A stretch of DNA of 58,026 nt from Gracilaria domingensis (Eukaryota; Rhodophyta; Florideophyceae; Gracilariales; Gracilariaceae), in NCBI GenBank assembly GCA_022539475.1, contig VCMS01000338.1:1-58026 (forward strand), written 5' to 3'. Within the stretch, counting starts at the first letter, position 1, and each line of letters begins with the position of its first letter. The notes under the pieces are model-generated. The model ran no database searches, was not told where the DNA came from, and was given only the letters and a program-made list of their open reading frames with translations. Positions 31,507 through 42,523 of this stretch are shown here, piece by piece. Both the position numbers and the translations under genes were made by a program.

Positions 31507-31956
31507 ATGGATATTTTAGAGACGCATGTGATGTACCATACAATTGGTCTGGCCCGTGTGCGAGATCGCGTTGACCCAGCACCCATACTTAGGCGCTGCC
31601 AAGGTCGGCGTCTTTTACGGAAAAAAAGTAAGCGCCAATTTGGTAATCGTTTGCCTTTCAGGTCTAGGGCTTTCACTGCTAAGGTTTTGTACGTTCGCTT
31701 TCGCTCTTGCTTGCTGTTTTTGATACAGCTGAAGCTACCAATCTTACTTACTCTAGCACTTGGTATTCAAGTGCTCATCTACTGTTGTGTTTTGTCTTTT
31801 TTTGAACTTTATAGTTTGAGCTCTCGCTGGCTCCCCACAACCGACGAAAACCGCCCGTGGATTTACGACATGGGTAAGGTTCGAAACTTAGTATCGGTGC
31901 TCGGTGAAAACCGTGTTCTGTCCATGCTAACAATTCTGAAAGGGTCTAGATTTTAA
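31507..31956 (+). CDS. Hypothetical 149-residue protein with a hydrophobic segment
   Basis: The frame starts with ATG after an AT-rich leader. Residues ~1-60 are arginine-rich. Residues ~69-102 are hydrophobic (LLFLIQLKLPILLTLALGIQ and following), long enough for one or two membrane spans. No family was recognised. It ends exactly against the opposite-strand pogo fragment and lies among transposon debris, so it may not be a gene. Confidence 0.25.
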   Translation: MDILETHVMYHTIGLARVRDRVDPAPILRRCQGRRLLRKKSKRQFGNRLPFRSRAFTAKVLYVRFRSCLLFLIQLKLPILLTLALGIQVLIYCCVLSFFELYSLSSRWLPTTDENRPWIYDMGKVRNLVSVLGENRVLSMLTILKGSRF

Positions 31957-32471
31957 TGCTGAATTAGTCTTCGAATGTTATGAATGTGGTTACCGAGAAC
32001 TTCTGCATTGGTCGCACAGAAGATTTTGGCGCCCTGTCTGATAAGGTTGCAAATTATGATCTGCTGACTTTCACGAGCTTCAAAGCGTTCGCAGAATATT
32101 CTGCTCCGTCTACCATTTACAAATAGAAGAGACGCCTGGCGCCAAAGAGGCATTTGTTTGACAATCATTTCCACCGTATCCTTTAAATCTTAATTGGTGA
32201 TTGGTCTGCCGTTCGGCGCTTGTCGAAATAGTTTTGATACAATTTCTTGCTGCTCTGCCGATGTAAGGAATGTTCGGGATTCTGCACGCACCCAGTTCTT
32301 CTCACTTTCTTTATGGAATCGATAGTGATGTGCTGAAGTTGACATCAAATATCGCTCGGCAGCTTGACGGAATGACATACCTTGTTTTACTAGCGCAATG
32401 GTTTGCGAATATTCTCTCTGCAAGCGGCGAGCTAAGTGTCGCTCAAACGCATTTCGTGCAAAGGTTGGCAT
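31953..32471 (-). pseudogene. N-terminal HTH fragment of a pogo-like transposase
   Basis: From ATG 32471: ALVKQGMSFRQAAERYLMST is a psq-type helix-turn-helix, followed by a second, Tc5-type DNA-binding segment starting SRTFLTSAEQQEIVSKLF and NGRPIT. A TAA at 32190 is followed in the same frame by DLKDTVEMIVKQMPLW and FVNGRRSRIFCERFEAR, the continuation of that second domain. No DDE domain follows, so this is a truncated relic. It is not closely similar to the pogo element at 37-39 kb. Confidence 0.6.
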
Positions 32472-34016
32472 TTTAAGAGCTGGCCATGGTACTCGGAAGC
32501 GAGTACTTGGACCTAAAACTTTAGCCGCGGAAGATGGAAGGTGCGAGCTTATGTGGCGGTTGGCTTCTTGCCCGAGCTATGTTGTCTGTGCGGAAATGTT
32601 ACGGGCTGTCTGAATTTGTCGGATATGCGGTGTTCTGATTGTTGGAGATAGGAGATAGGATATTGAGTACTGGTCTTGTTTCCTTCGGATGGACTCAGTT
32701 CTGGTTTTTTGAAGGAAGTATGCTCTGCGTTGTGTATGATATGCTAAAAAAACTTTTGCCTTGCTTTGAGCTGTGATTTGGTGTGCTAAAAGCCTTCTTT
32801 ACGACTTGGAAGCCGATAGAAAGTGTTACATGATTCAATGATTGCATAGGAAGAACTGACGTATTGAAGAACAGAGACGTCTTGCTCTCATTTCCAGCAA
32901 TATGTGCGATTCCCGCACTGTTTTGAAACATCTACTGCTTTTGGAACACGAGGTCCATGTCCTAGTTTTTAGGGGCACCCACTATACCTCTTCATTCTTG
33001 CGGGAAGGGCAGCCAGACACGACTCGACATCTCATCATCCTTCGTATCATACAGAGTACACCCGTCTGAATTACGGATTGATCAGTAACGGCTACAGTCA
33101 CTGCAATGTTGTTTTATTTATCGACTCACTTGTGACTCTTGGTGCGCTTTTGAAAGGATGATCTTTATTCATTCCGATTCTAATAGGATACTGCCGATTT
33201 GCAGCTTTATCTATAGTTTCAAATATCTACGGTGCTCTGATACATATTCCTTCCTTCCTGAACGCTGCAGTTACACCATCAAGGTATACCTTGTGATGAA
33301 AGTCTGGCTTTAAGTTTCAGAGCACCGTCGCCAAACGCTGACGGGTACGGGAATGGGAACAGTACAACTCTTCTGGAGTATACTGCGCGTGTTGAATTCT
33401 GCTCAACTCGCCGGTGTTCAGGCATGGTCGTCTGCACCACCCCGGTTTTTACCCAGATACTAAAGATCTTACGCTTCAAGCGTGAACTAGGCGGACAATA
33501 ATAATCGTGGTACATGTCCGTTCAAACTTACAGGTAGACCGAGCCCATTTGCTACTTACCGCACTCTCCGGTAAAATGATGATGTTTGCTGCTCCCGCAT
33601 GCAACCTCCGAACATGTAGTCAGAATCAACAGGCTCTCGCGCAAATTTTGGGCGAACTTGTTCCAGAGAAAATGTTGGTGATAGAGAAATCTGTTCATGA
33701 ACATCATGTTGTTGGTGAACTGAGATTTATACTGATTTCAATACTTATATGAAAGGACAGCTGTTACTTTTCATATCTGGTTTGTATGCATTCTATCTAT
33801 TCAATCTATTGCCATTGGATTATCAACTATATGCTAATGGAGGAATAAAAAAGACTTGGCCATACGCCTTTTGGGATGCATTCTAGTTTCGTATACGGCG
33901 CTGGCCTTTTACCTTAGTTTACAAACCTGATTTGGGTACACGTAAAGGATGATTACGCCCAAATACAACAACTACAAACTGGTTAAGATGTACACAACGC
34001 TTCAATGCATATGAAA
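32472..34016. other. Gene-free interval
   Basis: Only short reading frames that resemble no protein. A frame at 33507-33752 has an ordinary-looking C-terminal half (LAQILGELVPEKMLVIEKSV) and might be a degraded relic; nothing firmer can be said. Confidence 0.35.
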
Positions 34017-34020
34017 CAGT

Positions 34021-34153
34021 GCAGGGAAGAGCTATCCCAGTACACGTAAATGGAAAAGCTATTCCATTTTCCGGGAAGAGCTCTTCCCTGTACCTATTCC
34101 TGGAGAAGCCCTACATGGAATAGATCTATTCTATGTAACTGACAAGGGTTGAG
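34021..34153. repeat. Foldback repeat, GGAAGAGC/GGAATAG family, copy 1
   Basis: Contains GGGAAGAGCTCTTCCC (34073-34088), a perfect palindrome, plus TGGAAAAGCTATTCCATTTT and a degenerate CATGGAATAG...CTATTCTATG pair. It ends GTAACTGACAAGGGTTG, which matches the end of copy 3 (GTACCCGACAAGGGATGG). It lies downstream of the peroxidase gene. Confidence 0.65.
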
Positions 34154-34329
34154 GATACCGTCGGCACAAACAAGAGGTTTGTTTGCACTCAAATAGTGCG
34201 AAGATAAAACTTTTAATGATCCAGACGTTTAGTAATTAATTAGTACGTAAGATGTCAGAGTGTCAGATATACCAAAAAGGGTGTACGTCAGCTGCAGTAT
34301 GCCTGTGGAAGTGTTAAAAGCTTTTGCGA

Positions 34330-36045
34330 TTAGGCACGGAAGACATTGCTACCAGAAGATACGTCTCCACGTCTCAGATTCGTCGTACGAAGCAAGATGC
34401 GGTTGAAGAGAGAGCGGCCTGAGAAGATGTCGCGATTGATTTCCGGAAGTGCTTGCAGCACCTTCGGCGAGATCTGGTGGTGGCGGTCATTGGCGAGGTA
34501 GAAGAACCGATCTCCGTCACGAAGGCGAGTAAATTCTGTTTTCCACAACGCCTCGTTCGTACGACCAAGCCCAACAGCCCCTCGCTTGTCTTCCGCCATC
34601 AGTCCCACCCACGCCTCCACATTGTCGACACTGCCGTACGCTTGTTCAAGTCTCTTCTGGGTGTCGCGGTCAGATGAGAGTTGTGCAAACGATCGCGCAG
34701 GAGCGCCAAGGAAGAAACGGCGAAGCTGGTTGAATCGCGGCACGTTATGGTCGCGACTCCTCTGCAGGTTGAGAGCAATGAGGTCGAAGCCAGCAACCTC
34801 TGGAACATTGGTGAACAGGAAGTTGCGAAGCGCATCAACCACAAGCGAGTCCACCTCCTGTGCTCGCGTTCCACTCGCACCTCGCAAGAAGTCTTCAATG
34901 TCTCCGTTGGCAAGGTTGCTGTCGCGGAAGAACATCTCGGCCATCGTGAGCAGCGGCAGGGGACGACCGTTCTTGTCAATGCGGCTCACGCCGTTGCCCA
35001 CCATGGTGTGACCAAGACGGAAACCGGCAGTGGTGAATTCCACACTGATGGTCGGGTCCACATTGCGTTTGTAACCGGTGTATCGCGGAAGACGAGAGCC
35101 CAGAATGGCCGGCAACCACTCTTCGTAAATGATCTTCTGGTATTGGGCAATGTTGATGGCGCGAGCGGTCTGGAACATTTTCTCGGCATCCATCTCGGGC
35201 AGCGCATCTTCCAGAAGGTCGCAGATGTTGTTGTGCTCACGAAGGAAGACGGTGTGGATGGTGGTGAGCATGGGATGCTCATTGGCTCTGGCGTCACCAG
35301 CAATGTACAAGTCAGGGGAAGTTGAGGGGTTGTTGACAAAGCCGGCGGTGTTGAACGGCAGGTTGTTGCCCGCAGAGGTCTTCATACGGCAGGAGTTGGG
35401 TACCCTGAGGAAGGTGTTGAGATCCTCTGAGACACCGTAAACGTTGGAAAGATCAAGAGCGGATGAGAGGACGGTGATGGGGCGTTCGGCAGTAGAAGCG
35501 GTGCTAATGGCGGCGCGTGTGGATCGGGCAAAGTGCAGCTCATGCACGCGCAGAGTGGGGTCGTCTTCGGGCACCTCGATGGCGACCTCCTCCGTTTCGG
35601 ACTCGGGAGACAATGCAAAATCGTGATCGATGAACTGACCAAAGAACACGAACAGTTCATTCAAACGACGCGAGTTGCGAGAATCAGTGGTCTGGTTTGA
35701 AACGATGTTGGAGATAACGCGAGCACTGGGCAGGCCGTCTTCTGCAAACTTTTTGGAGTCAACGCCGAGGTAGCTGAACTGGGGGCGACGGGCTTCACCG
35801 AGAGTGGGGTCGACGATGGAGGTGCAGCGCCCGGAGAGAGTGCGAGTGGTGATGACGTTGCACTCGGCATCCGCAGGGGAGGCGGGGGCGGAGCCGGAGG
35901 AGATGGAGAGGGCGGCCTGGCGGGGAGATCGGCGACGCGGCAGGGGGCTGAACTCGTTTGCGCCGCGGCCTCTCATGCGAGGCGCCTGAGCAGCGGCGAT
36001 TGAGGAGAGTGCGAGAAGCAGTAAAGCGAGGGTGAACGACTTCAT
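34330..36045 (-). CDS. Animal-type heme peroxidase, secreted
   Basis: Intact 571-residue intronless gene. Residues 1-21 are a signal peptide (MKSFTLALLLLALSSIAAAQA). A short arginine/serine-rich propeptide-like stretch follows. GQFIDHD at 136-142 holds distal His141, Asp140 (possible heme ester) and the Ca2+ ligand Asp142. SALDLSNVYG (195-204) is the second Ca2+ loop. GDARANEHPML (250-260) holds catalytic Arg253 and Glu256. The next residue is His257 where myeloperoxidase has Met, so no sulfonium heme link is expected. FRLGHTMV holds proximal His346. ALNLQRSRDHN holds Asn426. Such enzymes oxidise halides or organic substrates with H2O2, and are common in red algae, where they serve oxidative defence. 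A TATAAAG lies about 90 bases upstream. It is the clearest intact host gene here; whether it is a haloperoxidase cannot be told. Confidence 0.92.
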   Translation of the reverse strand: MKSFTLALLLLALSSIAAAQAPRMRGRGANEFSPLPRRRSPRQAALSISSGSAPASPADAECNVITTRTLSGRCTSIVDPTLGEARRPQFSYLGVDSKKFAEDGLPSARVISNIVSNQTTDSRNSRRLNELFVFFGQFIDHDFALSPESETEEVAIEVPEDDPTLRVHELHFARSTRAAISTASTAERPITVLSSALDLSNVYGVSEDLNTFLRVPNSCRMKTSAGNNLPFNTAGFVNNPSTSPDLYIAGDARANEHPMLTTIHTVFLREHNNICDLLEDALPEMDAEKMFQTARAINIAQYQKIIYEEWLPAILGSRLPRYTGYKRNVDPTISVEFTTAGFRLGHTMVGNGVSRIDKNGRPLPLLTMAEMFFRDSNLANGDIEDFLRGASGTRAQEVDSLVVDALRNFLFTNVPEVAGFDLIALNLQRSRDHNVPRFNQLRRFFLGAPARSFAQLSSDRDTQKRLEQAYGSVDNVEAWVGLMAEDKRGAVGLGRTNEALWKTEFTRLRDGDRFFYLANDRHHQISPKVLQALPEINRDIFSGRSLFNRILLRTTNLRRGDVSSGSNVFRA

Positions 36046-36130
36046 GGTGCGTTGGAATTCTTTGATTGTCGTGAGGTAGTTTGGTGAGTGAGGGCGATGA
36101 GAGACCTGGATCGTGGGAGGGGGAGGGCGG

Positions 36131-36137
36131 CTTTATA
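36131..36137 (-). promoter_or_regulatory. TATA box of the peroxidase gene
   Basis: TATAAAG on the minus strand, 86 bases before the ATG at 36045, followed by a pyrimidine-rich leader. Distance and context fit a core promoter. Confidence 0.6.
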
Positions 36138-36439
36138 GCGGGATCGATATGGAGCGACATTGCGGATTGGATGCGAGGACAAGGCGGATGTCGGGAAGAT
36201 GCGGAATTGTGAATACGAGGAGATTGCTGCCTCGAGGCGCATAACGATCTGATGAGAACGCGCGGCGTGGCATTAGCGACACGGTTGGCTGGAGAGACGG
36301 TTGCTAACCGTGTGGCGCGTGTAGCGCATTTGTTCAGTTGCTGGGTATAGTGGCTATCTACGACGCGCGTCGAACGTTTTGTTGACGAGAAGTGTGTGTG
36401 ACGTCAGAGATAAGCGGATCTGCCGCTGACGGCAACACG

Positions 36440-36610
36440 CGCCCACGGTGAACGGCGGCGCCTCCATTTTGGCGCTCCGCTCCGCGCCTGGCGCGCGCAT
36501 GGCTCGCAAACATACAACGCGCGCGTGGCGCATGCTCATTGGCGCGCGCGCGGATATTGGCGCTGTCAGCGCGGCGCCTTGAGATTTTGACGCCGTCGCC
36601 AAAAATGGTC
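36440..36610. promoter_or_regulatory. GC-rich block with four E2F-like sites
   Basis: The block is packed with GCGCGC and CGCC. E2F-like sequences appear as TTTTGGCGC (36467), ATTGGCGCG (36538), TATTGGCGC (36555) and, reversed, GTCGCCAAAAA (36596). It lies about 400-560 bases upstream of the peroxidase start and about 330 bases before the pogo element. No transcript unit starting here was identified, so a promoter role is a guess. Confidence 0.3.
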
Positions 36611-36941
36611 ACGTTAGCTGCCACCAATGCCACGAAGACGCCGCCAAACACCGGTCCTCGCTCCTGCTCGCGAGAGAATGCTTGGGTGCCAGCGCTGGGG
36701 CTCCCTCCCTAAGAGCTCCTGCGGTGATCGACACCGGACAGATATCTAAGATACTGCAGGGACGACGATAGTTCAGAGTAGACCTAGTCCAGAAAGTTTT
36801 TATCCCCGCCAACGTCATTCTTGCCGTACAACACCAAGAACATCCAATCGTACGCACCGCATCCCCGGCGCTGCTGTATCATACGCTGGACAAGTCGCCG
36901 ATGCGGCGGCACCATCAGCTACCAACGGTACCGTTCTCAAA

Positions 36942-39195
36942 GGCTTAATTTGGAACATGGCTTAATTTGGAACAGCCTTTGAATTGAGATGACAATCTTG
37001 ATCTCCGTCGCCGTATCTTACCATCCTTCTTCAGCACCTCAAAGACCCACAGACCCAATCTCCACGATGTAGAAGCGTAGTGTGTAGTGCGAACGCATCA
37101 GCAAGTCTCAAAATGCCACTCTCAATGCGTCTACAATCCATGAGGCACAACCGCCAACTGAAACAGCGAAAAGAAGAGCGAGCAAGGCGCAAAACCGCTG
37201 TTAAACTTCTTCGACGAGGCGATACAGTTCGTAATGATGCATCCTCCGCAGGACTGTCCACAACCATTACCTTCCGCATTCGCAAGGCACTTAGAACAAA
37301 CAACAAATCTAATCTAAACAAACTGTTGGATCCTGTACAAAACCACGCAGGCCGCAGACTAGTTCTAGAACCAGCAGAAGAAACTCTCATTGTAGAGAAA
37401 TGCATCTACGCAGCTCAACGCGGCTTTGCAGTGGGACATGAGCAGATGAAAAAACTGCATGGTCGAATAGCCGCTGATGGGCGTCGGGAATACGCGAAAG
37501 GTTTACCGTCGGACGATGCAATTCGTTCGTTCAGAGCTCGAAATCGCAATGTGGAATTTGGTTGCGCTGAGAACATTACAGGTGCAAGGTTGGCTGCCGA
37601 AAACTATCAGCACGTGAAGACTTTGAAGGATGTTCTTGAAAAGCTGCGATAAAAACATCCAGGCATGCTAACTGACCCGCACAGGATATGGAATTTCGAC
37701 GAAACTGCTGTGCTCCCTGAGTACGGCAAGAAGATTCGATGCTACACTGCTTCTAACTCACGCAAGTCAGGAACGCGTCTTGGTATCAAAGATCATGGAA
37801 AGCACGTCACTGCCAGGATAAGCGCGTCTGCAGCAGGTGACATCGCACCTTTGCTTCTCATTGTGTCAGAGAAAACACATATGGCCAGCTGGTTGGAACC
37901 ATTACCCAAAGAAGAATTCCGGAACGAAAGATGTATGCCTCACTAGATTTCAGAGCAAGAGTGGTGCCCTGGCCAGACGCGCATTCTGCTGAGCGAGAAT
38001 GGGTCGGTTGACCAAGAAAATATGCCGGAGGTTTTGAAACATATCAACGACTACATTCGAACCGTTGTAGACAAAAAGATTCCAGTACTGCTCACGCTCG
38101 ATGGCCACAGCTCAAGGGAGAGCATTGAATGGTTAGAACTGTCGGAAGGTTTTTACATTGAGGTGATTAAACTGCCCCCAAACACGACACATTTCCTTCA
38201 ACCCTGTGATCGCTCAATCAATAAGACCTTCCAAACAAACATCAGAGAAACGAGAGATGAGTTGATGGAGCGCTGTCATATTTGGTACGCAAACGTTGCG
38301 TTGAAGATCAAACTCGGTGTCGCGGGGTACAAGTCGATCTCACCTGACACAGCAGCCAAATCATTCGAAGAAGCCGGACTGTGGCCAATGAACTACAGCT
38401 TTATGAACCGAGTTCGCCGCCAGGGACCCGCCAATCACGATTCGACTGCGTTACGGAGCGGTTTGCCGCCCAAAGAAGACACTTTCAATGTACAAGATCT
38501 CAGTCATCAGCGCCGACAAAGGGCAGAGAGGCATTTAGTTGAGAAACTGCACAGAATTACCGACGGTAGCACGAGATCGTCGTTAGTTCTATCCGAAATT
38601 GCGGTGGTAATGTCTTCCAAGTATGTTGTGAATAAGGTTTTAGAGTCAGTTAAGAGTTCTAAGTCAGTTTCCAAGCCGTTGCAGTCAAAGAGAGAGGTTT
38701 TTAGTAAGGGAAATGGTGCAGAGTTACTTACGGTAGAGAAAATGCGCCTTAAACTAGGAGAAAAGCGAGCTAAGGCAGGCGGGAGGGGCAAAAAGAAGCA
38801 AGGTACTGGTAGTCGTCCAGGAAAAGTAGATGTGGCCGACAATGATAAGGAAAACGAGAACCCGCAATATGCCGCAAATGACGTGAATCCTGGTGACAGT
38901 ACGCTAGGGAAATTGTTTGATGATCTTCCCATTGCGAAGTGGCCGCTCAAGCGTAGGCGACGTAAGATGGGTGCCAATCATGCTCAACAGTTCGAGAATC
39001 AGTCGACGGCCGCAATGGCCTTGGTCGAGCTGTCTCAAGGACAGGAGATGGAACGCTCGAGGGGGAACGGTGTTCCAAATTGACCCATGACACAGATATT
39101 GTGAGCTGCAAAGGTGGCTGACCATTGCAAACTTCTGCGTTTCTGATTTAATTTTGAATAAACGTGTCATGTGCTTATCTGTTCCAAATTAAGCC
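36942..39195 (+). mobile_element. Pogo-like DNA transposon with perfect TIR segment
   Basis: GGCTTAATTTGGAACAG at 36959-36975 is the exact complement of 39179-39195. A second copy of its first 16 bases sits at 36942-36957, so the left end has the motif twice at 17-base spacing. Outside these, AACGGTASCGTTCTC occurs in inverted orientation on both flanks (about 36924 and 39197), suggesting a longer TIR. The target duplication (TA expected for this superfamily) could not be fixed. The element encodes one transposase, plus strand. Confidence 0.75.
37113..39083 (+). pseudogene. Pogo/jerky-type DDE transposase, two in-frame stops
   Basis: ATG 37113, one frame to 39083 with TAA at 37650 and TAG at 37944. 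The N-terminal ~170 residues are basic and helical (LKQRKEERARRKTAVKLLRR), matching a double helix-turn-helix DNA-binding region. The catalytic core follows: HRIWNFDETAVLPE (first D), VLLTLDGHSSRESIEWLE (second D), VIKLPPNTTHFLQPCDRSIN (third D). This is the DDE_1 core. The C-terminal ~230 residues are charged and low-complexity (KRAKAGGRGKKKQGTGSRPG). The stops separate the DNA-binding part, the first catalytic Asp and the rest, so the copy is inactive unless stops are suppressed. Confidence 0.8.
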
Positions 39196-39505
39196 GCCGA
39201 GAACGCTACCGTTCTTTCGTTCACTTCCACCACGCGATTGGATTAAGCCACGCCGCATTGATATCTGTCTACAAAATTTGATGATCCATAATCCTTGTCA
39301 GGCAGAAAATCGAATTGCGCAAATATGCCTTTCTTCTGGGCACGCAGCTCGGTGCTTTCTGAATAGTTCTTTTTCACTTTTTGTGTAATGATAGACCTTA
39401 CTTTCCTCTTTCGATTGCGCCGCTAATAATATTAAACAGTAATATACTTGCAAAGATATATTGACTACAAGCGATGCCTCCAGACACTCCAGAAACGGGC
39501 AAAAA

Positions 39506-39552
39506 CTATTCCAATTTTTTGGAATAGCACCTATTCCAACTGGAATAGGTGC
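39506..39552. repeat. Foldback repeat, copy 2 (two adjacent perfect hairpins)
   Basis: CTATTCCAA (39506-39514) pairs with TTGGAATAG (39519-39527). GCACCTATTCCA (39527-39538) pairs with TGGAATAGGTGC (39541-39552). GCTCTTCCA follows, as in the other copies. Confidence 0.75.
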
Positions 39553-40476
39553 TCTTCCAGTGCATAATACAAGAATTTTTTGCATTGCTGTGCACTTTTT
39601 CGACTCAAAATGAAACGGTTTTTATTATGCACTACGTTGGTGAACAATGTCAGCTTTTGACTAGGGAGCAGAGACAATGGTTCAAAATCAATGGTGTGTA
39701 TTGCAAAGAGGTTGTGTATAGAAACAACCTGCACACAAATTTGACTGAATAATTCTAATAAACAAAACGTTAACTAAATAGAATTTGATTTCAAATTAGA
39801 CATACTTCTGTATCATAATAAAGCCCTCTTAAGGTGACTCTGAATGGCAAAGATTTTGTTACAATGCGACAGCACAAGCAAGAAAACATTTTCTTATGAA
39901 TGAACTTTCAATTTTCAGATCATTAGAAGTTAATTGTTTGCAGAAATGTGGATACATGTTTGTTTTCTATATCTGCATTCTTTGCTACATTTGTCATCAA
40001 CTCCTCCATAAAGCTAAAGCCAACTATTCTACACTATTTGGGGTTCTAGAACTGCATTATAACGCAGAGTATTTGTTTCTTTTAAAATATCTTAATTCGT
40101 TTTATTTTTAGCACTCGATCCAAGACATTTGTGCTTGTGCGTCGGTCACCGCCGTCGGTAGGTAATGCGGTGATGACGACCGGCAGCTTCTTGGTACTGC
40201 CATTAGAAGGCTTCCTGAAGCCACCATCGCGCTGCGATCTCTGATTCAGATAGTGTTTTCCTTTATAGTTGATCTTGTGGAGATTGAACGAGGCAGACAG
40301 GAGGCGGTCCTTGCCCCCTTCTTTACCAGAGCTAAACAAGACACAGATATCTTGTGATCTCTGCGATACAATAAGATATCTTGCACAAAGTCGTAGTCAG
40401 ATAGGAGCTTTGTGTACAGCAAGGCATGCCGGCCAACAGACAACATTATTTTCTGTTGTTTTTATGTAACTGTATT

Positions 40477-40594
40477 CATGGAAGAGCTATTCCATTTGGA
40501 ATAGCACCTATTCCAAATGAAATAGCTCTTCCATGTACACTATTCCAAGGGAATGTGTACATGGAAGAGATCTCTTCCATGTACCCGACAAGGG
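40477..40594. repeat. Foldback repeat, copy 3 (59-base hairpin plus 28-base palindrome)
   Basis: CATGGAAGAGCTATT (40477-40491) pairs with 40521-40535, and the inner CATTTGGAATAG (40493-40504) pairs with 40508-40519 around a 3-base loop. A perfect 28-base palindrome follows at 40557-40584 (GTACATGGAAGAGA and complement). The end shares GACAAGGG with copy 1. Small non-autonomous foldback element is the likely nature. Confidence 0.8.
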
Positions 40595-42204
40595 ATGGCC
40601 CATGGTCTTCATTTCAATTGATCGGGATGCTCAAACCAAGGACCTCTTCTTGTCTATCCCAGCTCGGCGTCTTCTGCTCTCCGACGCATCAGATGCAGTG
40701 AGTTTGTTCATTTTGCTCAAGTGGAGCATTGCAGCTCCGCTCTCCACCTGCATACACGCTGTTACTTTTCCCATCGGTACCGCTCCCCAGGTCACAAGTC
40801 CTTACAAATCACGCTCACCGTAGAATTAAGTTCAATTAAGAACTACACGTAGTAGAGCCAAGCCGGAGCAATGATCTGCGGCTCAGTCGGAACCAGGTTG
40901 GCCTACTGTGAAGCTGTATTCGAATATATTTGCACCTGATCGGCGAGATTCGAATAGTTAGTGTACTCGAAGCTTTTGCAGCACTTTTGAATGAAACCAT
41001 ACAATTCATAATGATCTAAGTAAAGCCACAAGTGCTATCCATAAGGCGTGTGTTGACGTCCACGGCGGCCAACAACCAACGGCATCGCTCGCGCCGCCGT
41101 TGCTACACACATGACAGCCTGTGGCTTACCGCGCTCGCTGTAATTGGACGCGCGATTCGATACTCTGTACCTGTAGCCCAAAAACAGATATCCATGTCAT
41201 GCGTGGTACCGGGGTGTATGTCTAAACCACGTCAAGCGCGTTCACCTTCATCACAACCCTTTGAAACGCGCCAGTGCCTTGCTTTTTGTCCGGATGCTCG
41301 TTAAAAGCGACGTGCGTCGTGGCGGCAAACCCTTATTTCTTGCCCCCTCTGTCATCGTACTTGCGTACTGTCGTGCTTCATTTACTTCCCCATCGTATCT
41401 AATCTTCTTGATAGAGCATGCCGTCGTAGTATTCCAAAGATGAGATCGACTTGTTGCGATACACGCCAATGTCGCCTGATTTTCAAACCAGCTACGGAAG
41501 TTATTGTGGCAAATCAAGCCCTAGAACAACGATACGGCACCAAAGAAGATAGTGTCAGCGGGCTCTCTGCCTCCTCTCTGACCTCCTCCTGATCGCGAAT
41601 CTCCGCGATCAGGTGCCTTTATGGTAGTCTCAGGCTGCCCCTCAGGCCAAGCCAGTTCTAATTAAACCACGGAGCGTTTCTCGAGCTCTATAGTTTCTAA
41701 TTAGACCTAACTCTACGCTTTCTATTGTAATAGCTATGTACGTCCGCTAGAGGTCTCACCTGGAACGCCGCGACCTCAATCAAGCCCCCCAACCTCCGGA
41801 AGAAGGCGCCCTGTCGCTCTATTCCGAAGCCTACCATCGCGTTTGCCAACTACGAAGCGAAGAAAAGTCGATCACAATTTGTCGTCCCCAATCCGTCGTC
41901 AGACGAACCGACGGCAGTTAAATGACGGACGTCTAGCGCGAGCTACCAAATAAAAGGGTATGACAGAACTGTTGCAAGATTCAATCTTTACCCGGCGACT
42001 TTCAGCGATCTGGTAATCATCTTGGTCTGGTCTGTTCCGCAAAAAAACAAATTCAGACCTCCCTCGCGTACTGACATGACAAGCCGTCGCATACAGTACC
42101 GTGGGGGATATCCTTAGATATCTCATTTGTTTGCTGTAACAGGATTTCATTTGATTTACCTGCACGAGTTTGAAGGCAGTCCTGTGCAAATTCCGGGCCT
42201 TTTG

Positions 42205-42299
42205 TGTCAATCAGCATTACAGTAGCGACTAGACTTAAGGAGTCGCGAGATGTGCGAGCTCGCGGCAGTAAAATGACCAGAACTTCCTCCTCTGTCACA
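42205..42299 (+). repeat. E3 5' LTR (95 bp)
   Basis: Starts TGTCAATCAGC and ends TCTGTCACA. It holds a self-complementary GCGAGCTCGC. TTTTG precedes it. Confidence 0.9.
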
Positions 42300-42314
42300 G
42301 GTTATGGGCCACGC
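42300..42314 (+). promoter_or_regulatory. E3 primer-binding site, half initiator-tRNA type
   Basis: GGTTATGGGCC directly follows the 5' LTR. Drosophila copia has the same start of its primer site, which pairs with the anticodon region of a cleaved initiator Met-tRNA rather than a tRNA 3' end. The match is by memory of that motif. Confidence 0.7.
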
Positions 42315-42523
42315 CTAGCAGCAAAACCCACGACAAGCCACACCTCCCTCATCAACTCACATCACATCACGCCACGGACGCGTACAATCGATTGACCCGT
42401 CGTCTCCGACGGGAGCTGACACACGAAACTCAGCAACTCACAGCAGAACTATATCACAACGCTATCACCGAAGCCGAAGACACCTCCCAACCCCAAGATA
42501 CCACACAATACACACCAACCATA

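Larger units (their letters stand above)
39196..42199. other. Gene-free interval with two foldback repeats
   Basis: AT-rich from 39200 to 40140, then mixed. No convincing gene. A minus-strand frame at 40082-40339 and a plus-strand frame at 40533-40823 have no recognisable features. A hairpin CTGATCGCG/CGCGATCAG lies near 41590. The copia element E3 is inserted at the right end. Confidence 0.4.

Noticed and set aside
37031..37405. 124-codon minus-strand frame opposite the pogo transposase start
   Set aside because: Antisense shadow of the basic N-terminal region of the transposase.
41032..41517. Small overlapping frames on both strands before the copia element
   Set aside because: No start context, no protein-like composition and no homology recognised.
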